Shown: in pieces, positions 39,848 through 48,221 of the stretch
How positions within the stretch are numbered: position 1 is the first letter of the stretch
Layout of the letters: each line of letters opens with the position of its first letter
Assembly (NCBI GenBank): GCA_029263315.1
Contig: JAJCXR010000047.1
Span: 1 to 64,000, forward strand
DNA: 64,000 nucleotides
DNA from: Acidobacteriota bacterium
Lineage (GTDB): Bacteria > Acidobacteriota > Thermoanaerobaculia > Multivoradales > J023
Direction: 5' to 3'
Notes under the pieces: model-generated
Databases searched by the model: none
What the model saw: only the letters and a program-made list of their open reading frames with translations
Told to the model about the DNA's origin: nothing
Made by a program: the position numbers and the translations under genes

Positions 39848-42302
39848 TGCAGACGACACAGGGCCGAGGAGCTCGGTCGGTGTCGCCGTGGGGGAAGTTG
39901 CTGCCGACGGGCTGTCGACGCACTTGCTCGAAGGGCTGATCGCGGCGATCGTGCACGATGTGGGTCACCACTTCCTCCGCCATGTCGCGGCGGCCCATGC
40001 CGTGCTGCTCCCCCGGATGCTGGATGGAGAGGATCAGGGTCCGTCCGTCCTCGGTGAAGGTTGGGCCGCACATCTCACTTTCCATGGGAGCGATGGCGAA
40101 CACCTTGGGAACCCCCGCCTCGGGCCCCCGGGTGGGGATCATGAACAGGGCGTTGTTGCCAAACACACCGGGAAACATCTTGCCACCGGGTGCAGTGCCC
40201 GTTTGAGATTGCCGATCGTTGGGGAAATTCTGCGCCGTGGTGGATATGTCGGTGACCATCCACAGGTTTCCTTGGGGATCGAAGACCATGTTGTCGGCGC
40301 AGGCGAAACCGCCCCCTTGCTCCGCCACCTCTCCTGAGCTGACGAACTTGCCCCAGTTGAAGCGCTCGGAGGCCGGGTCTCCGCCTTCCTCCACGAGCCG
40401 GAATATGGCGCCGTATTGGCGCGATGTTTCGAGGCTGGAATCGGGAAAGATGCGCTGATCCGGGGAGCCCTCGCTGCCGTCGGTGGCATCGGTGAAGGCG
40501 ACGTAGACGCTGCCGTCCAAGGGATGGATTTCGATGTCCTCCGGACGTGCGGAAGGGGTGGCGCCACAGGCGTTGGCCATGACAAAGGCGTCCATGAGGA
40601 TAACGCCGAGTTTCTGTTGGTGAGCTTCCGCTTCGGAAGCCCCCTGCTCGGCCTTCACCAAGTCGCCGAGGCTCGACTCGCCATAGGGCTTGCCGGTGAA
40701 GCGCTCGATGATCTCTTGCCAAGCGTCGACCTCCAAGGCCGGACGATGGCGTTGGGTGTCTCCGACACCGAGGTGACCGCCGAGGAAGCGCGAAGGCACC
40801 ATGACGTGGGAGGAGAAGCATTGCTCTGGCTCGGGTCGGCGTAGCGGCGTCTCCGGCAAGAGGGGAATCCAGCGGCCGCTGAAGTCGTCCTCGAAGCGGG
40901 CAGCGTAGAGGGTGCCTTGCTCTAGGAGTCGGCCGCTCTCCTGGGATGCGGGGTTGGCGACGGTCTGGTCGCTGACGAACTTCCAGAGGTGCCCGCCGCG
41001 ACGATCGTCGCCCATGTAGGCGACCAGGGGTCGGCCCTGCTCAGCCCTGAGGGCGACGTTCTCATGGCGAAAGCGACCTAGGGAGGTGTGCTTGTGCATC
41101 TGTCCGTTGGTCGGATCCACCTCACAGACCCAGCCGAATTTGCGTCCATCCAAGGGCTTCTCCAGTCCGAAACCGAGACCGTTGAGATTCATCGGTGTCG
41201 GTAAGGCCTCTTCCAGAACACCGTTGATGATCTTGTTGGAGCCGCCGAACATCATTTTGTGAATGGGCAGCAGCTTGCCGTCGGGGGTGATCTCCTCGCT
41301 GCATTCGTAGTGGTAATTCTCTTCACAAGTCAGGACGGTTCCCCAGGGGGTTGTGCCGCCGGAACAGTTGGCGAAGGTCCTCTCGGGCCGACCGTCGAGT
41401 AGGTAGGCGGCGGGGCCGGTAAATCGATTGCCGGCCGAGACCTGTGGCGCCACGTTGACGGGACCGAGGCCATGGATCCGCTTATGATCGGCGGCGTCGC
41501 GCATCACCTCGAACACGCCGTTGGCACGGCGTCGTACCCGCAAGACACTGACACCGAGCTCTTGTAGCCCCGCCTGGCAAGTGCGTTGGATCTTTTGGCG
41601 TACGGTGTCGGGGATAGGTTGTCGGCTGGCACCGGGGAAGAGGTCGATCATGTTGCCGTCCTCCACCATCCAATCGTCGATGAAAAACTGACCATCTTTG
41701 AAGCGCCCGGGCTCGTTGGGGTCGCAAGTCAGACGAAAGTCTGGCAGCCGGATGCCGCGCACCTCTTCTAGACCCTGCAACCAAGGACGAGGCGACAGGT
41801 ACTCGTGATTCACATGTAGCCAGAATTCGTCCTCGCGTCCCGCAATAGGAACCAGGCCGGTGTAGTCGTTGTTGTACCCGAAGTCGATCTGATGCTCGGG
41901 TTGGGCGGCGGGGCCGAAGCGATCCCCCCACTGGGCCACGATGTCATAGCGGAAACCATCTGGCAGGACAAGATCGTCGTGCACTTGGTAGGAGGCTAGC
42001 CGTTGCGCGTCGGCGACGGCAAAGGATTCTCCGGGAAGTGGCACGGGATAGGCCGGTGAGCGCCAGAGGGGGGAACCTTCGGCATCGATCCAGGGTAGCC
42101 GCTTGCTGTTGTCGGACATCAATGGGGCCAAGCGGTCGTTGGGGGAGCAGGCCAAGGAGAGGGCGCCAAAGCCGATGTATTGAAGGAAGCGACGGCGGTC
42201 GAGGGCCTGACCTTCGACGCGATCTCTTGTTGTTCCATCGATTGGCGCCTCGTCGGTCTCGGCACCCCTCGCGTTGGGGGTTTCGGGGGAACGTTGCATC
42301 AT
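39828..42302 (-). CDS. PhoX-like (DUF839) Tat-exported phosphatase
   Basis: The 824-residue protein has a twin-arginine signal RRRFLQYIGFGALSLAC, possibly with a lipobox. The body matches PhoX/DUF839: FGYNNDYTGL, WLHVNHEYLSPRPW, SGGTTPWGTVLTCEENYH, GRFRHENVAL, AYMGDDRRGGHLWKFVS, ARPEDIEIHPLDGSVYVAFTD and PTFTEDGRTLILSIQHPGE. Known PhoX enzymes are calcium/iron alkaline phosphatases. Repeat block C lies just upstream, where its promoter is expected. It converges on the phytase-like gene. Confidence 0.85.
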   Translation of the reverse strand: MMQRSPETPNARGAETDEAPIDGTTRDRVEGQALDRRRFLQYIGFGALSLACSPNDRLAPLMSDNSKRLPWIDAEGSPLWRSPAYPVPLPGESFAVADAQRLASYQVHDDLVLPDGFRYDIVAQWGDRFGPAAQPEHQIDFGYNNDYTGLVPIAGREDEFWLHVNHEYLSPRPWLQGLEEVRGIRLPDFRLTCDPNEPGRFKDGQFFIDDWMVEDGNMIDLFPGASRQPIPDTVRQKIQRTCQAGLQELGVSVLRVRRRANGVFEVMRDAADHKRIHGLGPVNVAPQVSAGNRFTGPAAYLLDGRPERTFANCSGGTTPWGTVLTCEENYHYECSEEITPDGKLLPIHKMMFGGSNKIINGVLEEALPTPMNLNGLGFGLEKPLDGRKFGWVCEVDPTNGQMHKHTSLGRFRHENVALRAEQGRPLVAYMGDDRRGGHLWKFVSDQTVANPASQESGRLLEQGTLYAARFEDDFSGRWIPLLPETPLRRPEPEQCFSSHVMVPSRFLGGHLGVGDTQRHRPALEVDAWQEIIERFTGKPYGESSLGDLVKAEQGASEAEAHQQKLGVILMDAFVMANACGATPSARPEDIEIHPLDGSVYVAFTDATDGSEGSPDQRIFPDSSLETSRQYGAIFRLVEEGGDPASERFNWGKFVSSGEVAEQGGGFACADNMVFDPQGNLWMVTDISTTAQNFPNDRQSQTGTAPGGKMFPGVFGNNALFMIPTRGPEAGVPKVFAIAPMESEMCGPTFTEDGRTLILSIQHPGEQHGMGRRDMAEEVVTHIVHDRRDQPFEQVRRQPVGSNFPHGDTDRAPRPCVVCITRQDG

Positions 42303-42799
42303 CGGGCTCCTGGGGATCGCTTTGGGTTTGTGCTCTTGATTGGATTGCTTCAGGGGAGCTTAGTTGAGAGAAGCCGGCACCAACAGGTGCCCACCAACAG
42401 GTGCCTGGCACTCCTGCCCACCGACTCCACCAACAGGTGCCTGGCACTCCTGCCCACCGACTCTAACCACCAACAGGTGCCCGGCACTCCTGCCCACCGA
42501 CTCTAACCGACACCAACAGGTGCCCGGCACTCCTGCTTACCGACTCCAACTAGGGCCGAAAATAAAGCTCGAGTGCCATTCTCTTGATTGGTCTAAGACC
42601 GTCGATGCCACCGCCAAAGGGCTTTTGTCGGCTTTTCATCAAGAAGGGCTGCCAATGACGTCTCGTCTGTAGTTCCTTGATGACACCTCTACGGTCTCGA
42701 GCCATGTCTCGACGGTTCGTCCGGGGATCGAGAACGATTGCTGATGAGGCAGCATGGTCCATCGGAGCGCCTTCTCGGCAAGGCTTACCGACGATGGCC
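42303..42799. other. Intergenic stretch between phoX-like gene and RAYT
   Basis: It contains repeat block C (42380-42546). The remaining 250 bases up to the RAYT stop hold only weak open frames on both strands and no recognised element. An 11-base palindrome GGTCTAAGACC lies near 42590. Confidence 0.5.
42380..42546 (+). repeat. Palindromic repeat block C (four tandem variant units)
   Basis: Units starting CCAACAGGTGCC begin at 42394, 42430, 42470 and 42513, with a truncated one near 42380. Each continues (T/C)GGCACTCCTGC and ends near CCGACTC. Here the palindrome's right arm is GGCACT, a variant of GGCACC. Spacing is 36, 40 and 43 bases. The block sits between the phoX-like start and the 3' end of the RAYT gene. 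Confidence 0.9.
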
Positions 42800-43780
42800 T
42801 CAGGCAGGTTGACCCCGCGCCCCGAGGACCCCCAGGACGCCAACAGTGGGGTTGGCGAAAGGAACAAATGGTAACGATGGCGGAAAAGTACCCTCCGGGA
42901 AGCAGGCACTTCCTTTGCCTGAACGCAAGAGCGCGGAAGCCTTCCGATAGGCCTGGATGACACTACTCCAGATTTCAGCCATTGCGTCGAAGGTTTCCCG
43001 GCTGGCGGTGTGGAAAAGTGGCTGCGATGACTTAGGTACCTGATCCGGACGTCGATGGGGATCCTGGGCCATGACTTTTGCCACCCCGAGACTCCTCTTG
43101 CCCTGGATTTTTCGTTCAACGGCCCCCTGATGGTCGATATCGTCGACCATTTCCGCCACAAAGTGACGCCATGTCGCTTCAGGCAAGTGCTGCCAGCAAG
43201 GAAGGGGAGAAAGGGCGACGCATTGTTGGCTGACGAAGTCTTCTTTGTCGATTTCGCGATCTCCAGCGCATTGTCGGGCTGCATTCTCGGCGCTGCGGTC
43301 GTACCAACGGCCCACCATTGGGCTGCTGTCCATCAATGAGGCAGCACAGTGGACACCCGGCCATTGTCGCACCGAGTCGACGAGAAACTCTTTGACGCCA
43401 TGGCTTAAAACGTAGCGCAATACGCCGATCTGCGCCGCTTCCTCGTCGCTCACCGTTGTGGTGTGGTAGCGCTTGTCGAAGAAGTGGCTTGTCCAGTCTT
43501 GCAGGCGTCTTCCGATCTCCTTGGCGAGGTTGGTCTTGAAGAAACACATGAAGTCCGCCAAGTGTTTAGTGTCCCTTGGACGTAAGAGGAGATGATAGTG
43601 ACTGCTCAAGACAACAGCGGCGCAAATGGTCATATCGTAGGCTTCTTGCGCTTTGCCCAGGACGCCGAGAAAGCGTTCATTGAGCTCGGGGGAAGGGGTC
43701 AGCAGAAAGCGGTTTTGCGCCACGACATCGGTGACATGCTGCAGGCTGTGGGGTGGGACGAATCTTGGGTTCCGTGGCAT
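42800..43780 (-). CDS. REP-associated tyrosine transposase (RAYT, Y1/IS200-like)
   Basis: The 326-residue protein has an N-terminus MPRNPRFVPP typical of RAYTs and the HUH-type motif LSSHYHLLLRPRD with His61 and His63. A conserved LRYVLSHGVKE segment has Tyr123 as likely nucleophile by position. The C-terminal extension ends with FPEGTFPPSLPFV. Known relatives cut single-stranded REP hairpins and are usually single-copy and domesticated. GGAGG eight bases before the ATG at 43780 fixes the start; longer frame upstream is rejected. Repeat blocks C and D flank it on both sides. It appears intact. Confidence 0.88.
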   Translation of the reverse strand: MPRNPRFVPPHSLQHVTDVVAQNRFLLTPSPELNERFLGVLGKAQEAYDMTICAAVVLSSHYHLLLRPRDTKHLADFMCFFKTNLAKEIGRRLQDWTSHFFDKRYHTTTVSDEEAAQIGVLRYVLSHGVKEFLVDSVRQWPGVHCAASLMDSSPMVGRWYDRSAENAARQCAGDREIDKEDFVSQQCVALSPLPCWQHLPEATWRHFVAEMVDDIDHQGAVERKIQGKRSLGVAKVMAQDPHRRPDQVPKSSQPLFHTASRETFDAMAEIWSSVIQAYRKASALLRSGKGSACFPEGTFPPSLPFVPFANPTVGVLGVLGARGQPA

Positions 43781-43820
43781 CTTCGAGTCCTCCATGGAGA
43801 TTGGGTCTACATGGAAGAGA

Positions 43821-43842
43821 CGTAAGTGGTGGTCCACTTACG
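43821..43842. repeat. Perfect hairpin in the RAYT leader
   Basis: CGTAAGTGG (43821-43829) and CCACTTACG (43834-43842) are perfect nine-base arms with a four-base loop, about 40 bases upstream of the RAYT ATG. It differs in sequence from the GGTGCC repeats. It could be a leader hairpin that limits translation, or an element end. Confidence 0.7.
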
Positions 43843-43863
43843 CAGATGAGCGTGCATTTCTTT

Positions 43864-43890
43864 ATTTTAGATGGCCTGAGTGGGTTTGAA
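43864..43890 (-). promoter_or_regulatory. Possible RAYT promoter
   Basis: On the minus strand TTCAAA (43890-43885) and TAAAAT (43869-43864) are separated by 15 bases, shorter than usual. Transcripts from here would include the hairpin at 43821-43842. Confidence 0.3.
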
Positions 43891-43918
43891 CCTGCAAGAC
43901 CTAGAGCGGGGTTCGTGG

Positions 43919-44017
43919 GGTGCCAGGCACCTGCGAGACTCGAAACCCGGTGCCGGGCACCTGTGAGACTCGGTGAGACCCGGCGGGATTGGCTGAAACC
44001 CGGTGCCAGGCACCTGT
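43919..44017 (-). repeat. Palindromic repeat block D (three copies)
   Basis: Copies lie at 43919-43934, 43949-43964 (centre G, GGTGCCGGGCACC) and 44002-44017, all oriented on the minus strand as (G/A)CAGGTGCC... They lie between the RAYT promoter region and the stop of the VWA protein gene at 44033. Confidence 0.9.
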
Positions 44018-44032
44018 GGGAGACCCCCAACC

Positions 44033-46288
44033 CTACTCCCGGCCCTGCAAGTCCGCCGCCTTGGCGATCAAGGCGACGAGCTCGACGACATCGCGGTCGC
44101 CGAGGAAGGCCGGTGACAGCTGCTGGCCGTGGCGCAAGAGAGTATCGAAGTCGACGCTTCTGTCCTTCGGCCCTCTGCGCAACCCCTCGGCGAAGGCTGC
44201 AACTACGCTGCTCAGGCGCCAAGCGGGCGGGGCTTGTTGCCAGCCGTCGACCACGTCCCGGCCAAGGATCGGGTGTACCAGCTCGATCATCTCTCCTTGG
44301 GCGACGGAGGCATAACGTAGATGGAGGTTGGCTAAAAGACCCCCGGGCCTTAGCGGCTCGGCGAGCTCGAGCTCGTAGAGCACGGTCACCGAATGGCCAG
44401 CTCCGATTTCGCCACCATCGATGCGATCGTCGCGAAAGCGATGGTCTTCGATAGCGCGGTTCTCGTATCCCAACAGACGGTAGCGAATGACCTCATCGGC
44501 CTCGAAGACCACCTGTGCGCGAGCCTCGGCGGCCAAGGTTTGTAGGGTTCCGCTGAGATTCTCGACGAACAACCGATTTGCTTCGTCCAAGGAGTCGACA
44601 TAGGCATAGCGCCCGTTGCCCCGATCGGCTAGCTGCTCCATCAAGGGGTCGTTGTAGTCCCCCATGCCGAAACCGACGGTGGTCAGCTCGACACCCTGCT
44701 GGGCATGCTGTTGCACGGCTTCGAGCAAGCCATCCGGGGTGGTGGCTCCGACGTTTGCAATGCCATCGGAACACAGAATGACCCGTTGGATACGGCCAGC
44801 TTGCCGGTGCCCGGCGGCGATGCCATAGGCCAAGCGCAAACCCTCCTCGACATTGGTGGCCCCCTCGCTTCTCAGGCCCTCGATAGCTTGGCGCAAACGG
44901 TCTAGGTCTGCCGTCGGCTCGAGCACGATGCGGCCGCGGCTGCCGTAGGCCACCAGGGCGACGCGATCCTCGGAGCGCAGCTGTTGCAACAGCAGGATCA
45001 GCGCTTCTTTGACCAGCGGCAGGCGACTGCTACGGGCCATTGAGCCGGATATATCGACCACAAAAACCAGCAGTGCGGCGGGACGCTCCGCGGCCAAGAC
45101 GTCTCGCGTCCTGATGTTGAGACGCAAGAGATGGGTGTTGTCGCGGCTGCCAAAGGGGGCCGGTGCCAGGTCCGCCCGAAGGGCAAAATCTCCTTCTTCC
45201 GGCGGCATATCGCCATAGTCGAAATAGTTGACCATCTCCTCGACCCTGACTTGGCCGGCCGCCGGCCATTGCCCGGCTGCGAGTTGGCGTCGCACCAGGC
45301 TATAGGAGCCCGTGTCCACGTCGAGGCCAAACGTCGAGCGAGAGTCCGTGCTGACCTCGACGAAAGCAGCTGTGGGGGCTTCTATGGGCGTGGATGTTGC
45401 CGCAGTATCCCGTGGCCCGGTATGCCCTGCTTTGTCGGACCGGAATGTCGTCTCCAAGTCGGAATCTTCGAGGCTCTGGGTTCTCTCCAGGCGCTTGGCC
45501 TCTTCTTTCAAACCGACGCCGCGCTCGTTCTGTGATGCCACCGATCGGTTGGAAAAAGTCTGATTGGAAAACGTCACGGACGCGTCTGCCGAGGGATTCG
45601 GGAGCTCCGAATTTGTCCGGGAAGGGCTGGAAGGCGCAACTTCCTGGATATCTCTGCTCGCGGCGCCAGAGGTTCTGGCCCTGCCTTCCCAATCTCTGCT
45701 CGGTAGATCCTGAGACGCCGACTCCGGCTTCGCGGCGGGGGCAGGAGTTGAGGACGGAGCCAGTTGCGGTGCGGGTTTGGTGGATGGAGCGTTGGCAGGT
45801 GCAGGGATGCGAGACCGGGATAATTCCTGCCTGAGCCCGGAGATCGTTTCTTGCAACGACTCCAGGTCTGCCGCGGGCTCTGAAGCAGCTGGACCTTCTG
45901 GGGCGCGGAGCTCGGGTGCAGAGTCGGCGGCGGGGGAGGAACGTGATGCGTCCTCAGCCGAGGTGGCAACCTCCGGCGACGACGTGTCCTCGAGGGTGCT
46001 GTCTTCCTGGGCCGCGCTCAGCTCTGCCAGTTGCACATCGGCCGGTGCCTCCAAGGATCCCCGGGTCAAGTAAAGGCTCAAACCTCCGACACCGAGGGCC
46101 GCCAATAGACTGGCGGCCACCAACCACTGGCCCCAGCCGCGACGCTCGATGACGGGATTGGGCTCGCCTATGGATGGCAACGGCTCGGGGATCTGCGCCT
46201 TGAGCTGCTCAGCGAGACCCGGTGGCGGCTCGACGGCGGGATGGTCACGCAGCAGGGAACGGATTTGTTCTTCGTTCAGCGATTTCAT
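44033..46288 (-). CDS. Membrane VWA (YfbK-like) protein with anti-sigma-like N-terminus
   Basis: The protein is 751 residues. It has a short cytosolic N-terminus (MKSLNEEQIRSLLRDHP), a membrane helix near 55-75 (WLVAASLLAALGVGGLSLYL), a long Pro/Ser/Ala-rich linker, a YfbK-type N-domain (SRSTFGLDVDTGSYSLVRRQL), and a VWA domain near 395-580 with MIDAS DISGSM. A C-terminal beta region follows. It starts at 46288, overlapping the ECF sigma gene stop by four bases (ATGA). Position and topology suggest it controls that sigma factor, with the VWA outside the inner membrane. The longer frame to 46717 overlaps the sigma gene and is rejected. Confidence 0.78.
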   Translation of the reverse strand: MKSLNEEQIRSLLRDHPAVEPPPGLAEQLKAQIPEPLPSIGEPNPVIERRGWGQWLVAASLLAALGVGGLSLYLTRGSLEAPADVQLAELSAAQEDSTLEDTSSPEVATSAEDASRSSPAADSAPELRAPEGPAASEPAADLESLQETISGLRQELSRSRIPAPANAPSTKPAPQLAPSSTPAPAAKPESASQDLPSRDWEGRARTSGAASRDIQEVAPSSPSRTNSELPNPSADASVTFSNQTFSNRSVASQNERGVGLKEEAKRLERTQSLEDSDLETTFRSDKAGHTGPRDTAATSTPIEAPTAAFVEVSTDSRSTFGLDVDTGSYSLVRRQLAAGQWPAAGQVRVEEMVNYFDYGDMPPEEGDFALRADLAPAPFGSRDNTHLLRLNIRTRDVLAAERPAALLVFVVDISGSMARSSRLPLVKEALILLLQQLRSEDRVALVAYGSRGRIVLEPTADLDRLRQAIEGLRSEGATNVEEGLRLAYGIAAGHRQAGRIQRVILCSDGIANVGATTPDGLLEAVQQHAQQGVELTTVGFGMGDYNDPLMEQLADRGNGRYAYVDSLDEANRLFVENLSGTLQTLAAEARAQVVFEADEVIRYRLLGYENRAIEDHRFRDDRIDGGEIGAGHSVTVLYELELAEPLRPGGLLANLHLRYASVAQGEMIELVHPILGRDVVDGWQQAPPAWRLSSVVAAFAEGLRRGPKDRSVDFDTLLRHGQQLSPAFLGDRDVVELVALIAKAADLQGRE

Positions 46289-46878
46289 TGGATTTGTTCC
46301 CCCAGGGTATGACGCAGGCCAGCCATGGCTTTCTTGAGGCGTTTGCGGATCGCGGCGCCGGTGACGTTTTCCAGGCGGGCGATTTCTTTCACCGGAAGCT
46401 CTCCCCAGAAACGGGCGGTGACGGTGAAGCGCAGCTCTTCGGGAAGGGCGATGACCGCCCGTCGGAGCCGTTTGTGCGTCTCGTATTGGTCTATTCGCTG
46501 GTCGGGGCCGGGATGGGGATCGGAGGGTTCCCGGAGTCGCTCCGGGTCGGCTGGAACGATGCGGGTTGGGCGACGAACATGGTTGAGGAAGGTGTTGTAG
46601 GCGATGCGGTAGAGCCAGGTCGAGAAGAGGGAGCGTTGGTCGAAGCGATGTAAGGAGGCCCAAGCTTTTTGATAGGTATCTTGGGTGAGATCCGCAGCCA
46701 GGTCCGGACGCCCGCACATCTTGAGGAGCGAAGCGAAAACACGACCGTATGTACAGTCGACGAGCTGATCCGCAGCACGTCGGTCCCCGGCCGTCAAGGC
46801 GGCGAGAAGCGATCTTTCATCCAGGGGTCGCCCCCTCCCCTGTGGGTCGATGTCGGAGGATTTCGTCGCAATGTTCAT
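46285..46878 (-). CDS. ECF RNA polymerase sigma factor (second module)
   Basis: The 197-residue protein has sigma region 2 (AADQLVDCTYGRVFASLLKM, DLAADLTQDTYQKAWASLHRFD, STWLYRIAYNTFLNHVRRP) and region 4 (ALPEELRFTVTARFWGELPVKEIARLEN, GAAIRKRLKKAM). The start at 46878 is set by an AGAAGGAG four bases upstream; the frame open to 47043 adds no conserved sequence. It is coupled to the YfbK-like VWA protein by a four-base overlap. Confidence 0.9.
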   Translation of the reverse strand: MNIATKSSDIDPQGRGRPLDERSLLAALTAGDRRAADQLVDCTYGRVFASLLKMCGRPDLAADLTQDTYQKAWASLHRFDQRSLFSTWLYRIAYNTFLNHVRRPTRIVPADPERLREPSDPHPGPDQRIDQYETHKRLRRAVIALPEELRFTVTARFWGELPVKEIARLENVTGAAIRKRLKKAMAGLRHTLGEQIQ

Positions 46879-47227
46879 GCCGCTCCTTCTCCAGCCGTCG
46901 AATCGAGTCCGGATCGTCGCCTGTTGTTGCCAGGATGATTTCTTCGTCAGTGTACCCATTTCACTTCGTTGGACACTTCGGAGGCGAAAAATGCAACCGG
47001 CTAATACAAGCGACTCGGTGAATTCAGGACTCTCGGGGCTCAAAACGTAAGGTTGGGCGTAATTGGAGCCGCCCCGTCCCCGTGCTATTCTTTTTTACGT
47101 TGAAGAATGGAAGCCAGCAGCAACGCCCAAGAAAGCCATCTGAATGGGAGATGGCCTAGAGCTTGGCTTCGAGCACATCGTCTGTGACCCCAGCGAATAC
47201 TTCTTGACCGATGAGGGAGACCCGGCC
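46879..47227. other. Divergent intergenic stretch of about 350 bases
   Basis: It separates the second ECF sigma gene from the hypothetical secreted protein gene. A possible minus-strand promoter pair, GTGTCC and TACACT with a 16- to 17-base gap, lies near 46945-46975, at low certainty. No repeat copies are present. Confidence 0.35.
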
Positions 47228-48016
47228 ATGGCACAGCCTAAATATTTCAAATGCCAAAGTGGAGATATGCGAATTTTACTTTTCTTCTGTATGACCGCTT
47301 TGCTTCTCGTCGTACCGGGTCCGGACGCCGGTGCCGTGGACGGCTCTGCCATCTACCTAGATCTAGATTCCATGCGGCTGGGAGATGTCTATTTGCCGGA
47401 TCTTCTGCCGATCATCCGCACCAAAAAGACGCCGTGGAAGGAATTCATTGCCAACGGCAACAATTCTTCCCGAGAAGTGGCCGATCGCCTGCGCGAGGAA
47501 ACGTCCTTCGAATTTGGCGACGGCATCGAAACTCGGATGGCCAATGGCTGGATTTCCAGTATCAGCTTTCAACAGCTGGGTTTCGAGCTGCAGGTCATCG
47601 AAGCCCAGAAGGTCGAGCCCCGAAGCATCCGACATGCCGCCACCGCTGCCCTCAAGATCTACCTCGCTAAGAGTGGCCGCGTGCAGCCTTTCCAAGGCAC
47701 GATCTCATGGGGACTGTCGCCACAGAGCGCCTACCAAGAAGTCATCGACAGCCTCGGAGAGCCCAGTCAATGGGGCGTCTCGTCGGGACAGAAAAAGCAG
47801 CCGTCCTATTTCTCCCACGATCACGTGGCAGAAGGCTTGGGACGCCCGATCACCAGCGGCGACGATGCCCTCGAAGCTTTCGAAGCGGAATTCAACCGCC
47901 CCCGACCCTTCATCAGCGATCTTTTCTACGAGCAGATTCTGGGTAACTTGAACCTGACGTTCCACTTCTCCTCCCGAGGGCAGTTGCAGTCGATTGAAAT
48001 CGTTCCCCAGATCTAA
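47228..48016 (+). CDS. Hypothetical secreted protein
   Basis: The protein is about 262 residues. A signal-like hydrophobic stretch (MRILLFFCMTALLLVV) follows a short N-terminal extension and is followed by a mixed alpha/beta body ending FHFSSRGQLQSIEIVPQI. I do not recognise a family. ATG 47228 has AGGGAG eight bases upstream. ATG 47267 begins directly at the hydrophobic stretch but its GGAG is only two bases away, so the longer form is preferred. It is followed by a 205-base gap to the dehydrogenase gene. Confidence 0.6.
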   Translation: MAQPKYFKCQSGDMRILLFFCMTALLLVVPGPDAGAVDGSAIYLDLDSMRLGDVYLPDLLPIIRTKKTPWKEFIANGNNSSREVADRLREETSFEFGDGIETRMANGWISSISFQQLGFELQVIEAQKVEPRSIRHAATAALKIYLAKSGRVQPFQGTISWGLSPQSAYQEVIDSLGEPSQWGVSSGQKKQPSYFSHDHVAEGLGRPITSGDDALEAFEAEFNRPRPFISDLFYEQILGNLNLTFHFSSRGQLQSIEIVPQI

Positions 48017-48221
48017 GTTCCGCGGAAGACAATCATCGCCCCATCTCGCTGGCATCGCCCCATCTCGCTGGTCTCTCAACCCGCCAGCTGTGTTGTGAAG
48101 AAGCATACGTAGGCCCGCTATGCGCGGCTTCCCGCGCCCTGCTGGGGAGCCGATATCCGGCACGATTTTGGGCGATTATTATCTGCCGCGACCCTTATCC
48201 CGGTGCTACCATGGCGCCGTT

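Noticed and set aside
42550-43284. A 244-codon minus-strand frame across the RAYT gene
   Set aside because: It is an alternative frame of the RAYT coding region without family signal. The RAYT frame holds the HUH motif.
35760-47048. Shared ACGTTTTGAG upstream of both ECF sigma genes (35760 plus strand, 47039-47048 minus strand)
   Set aside because: Distances to the start codons differ greatly (12 versus about 160 bases) and there is no matching -35 at the second site. A ten-base match is not decisive.
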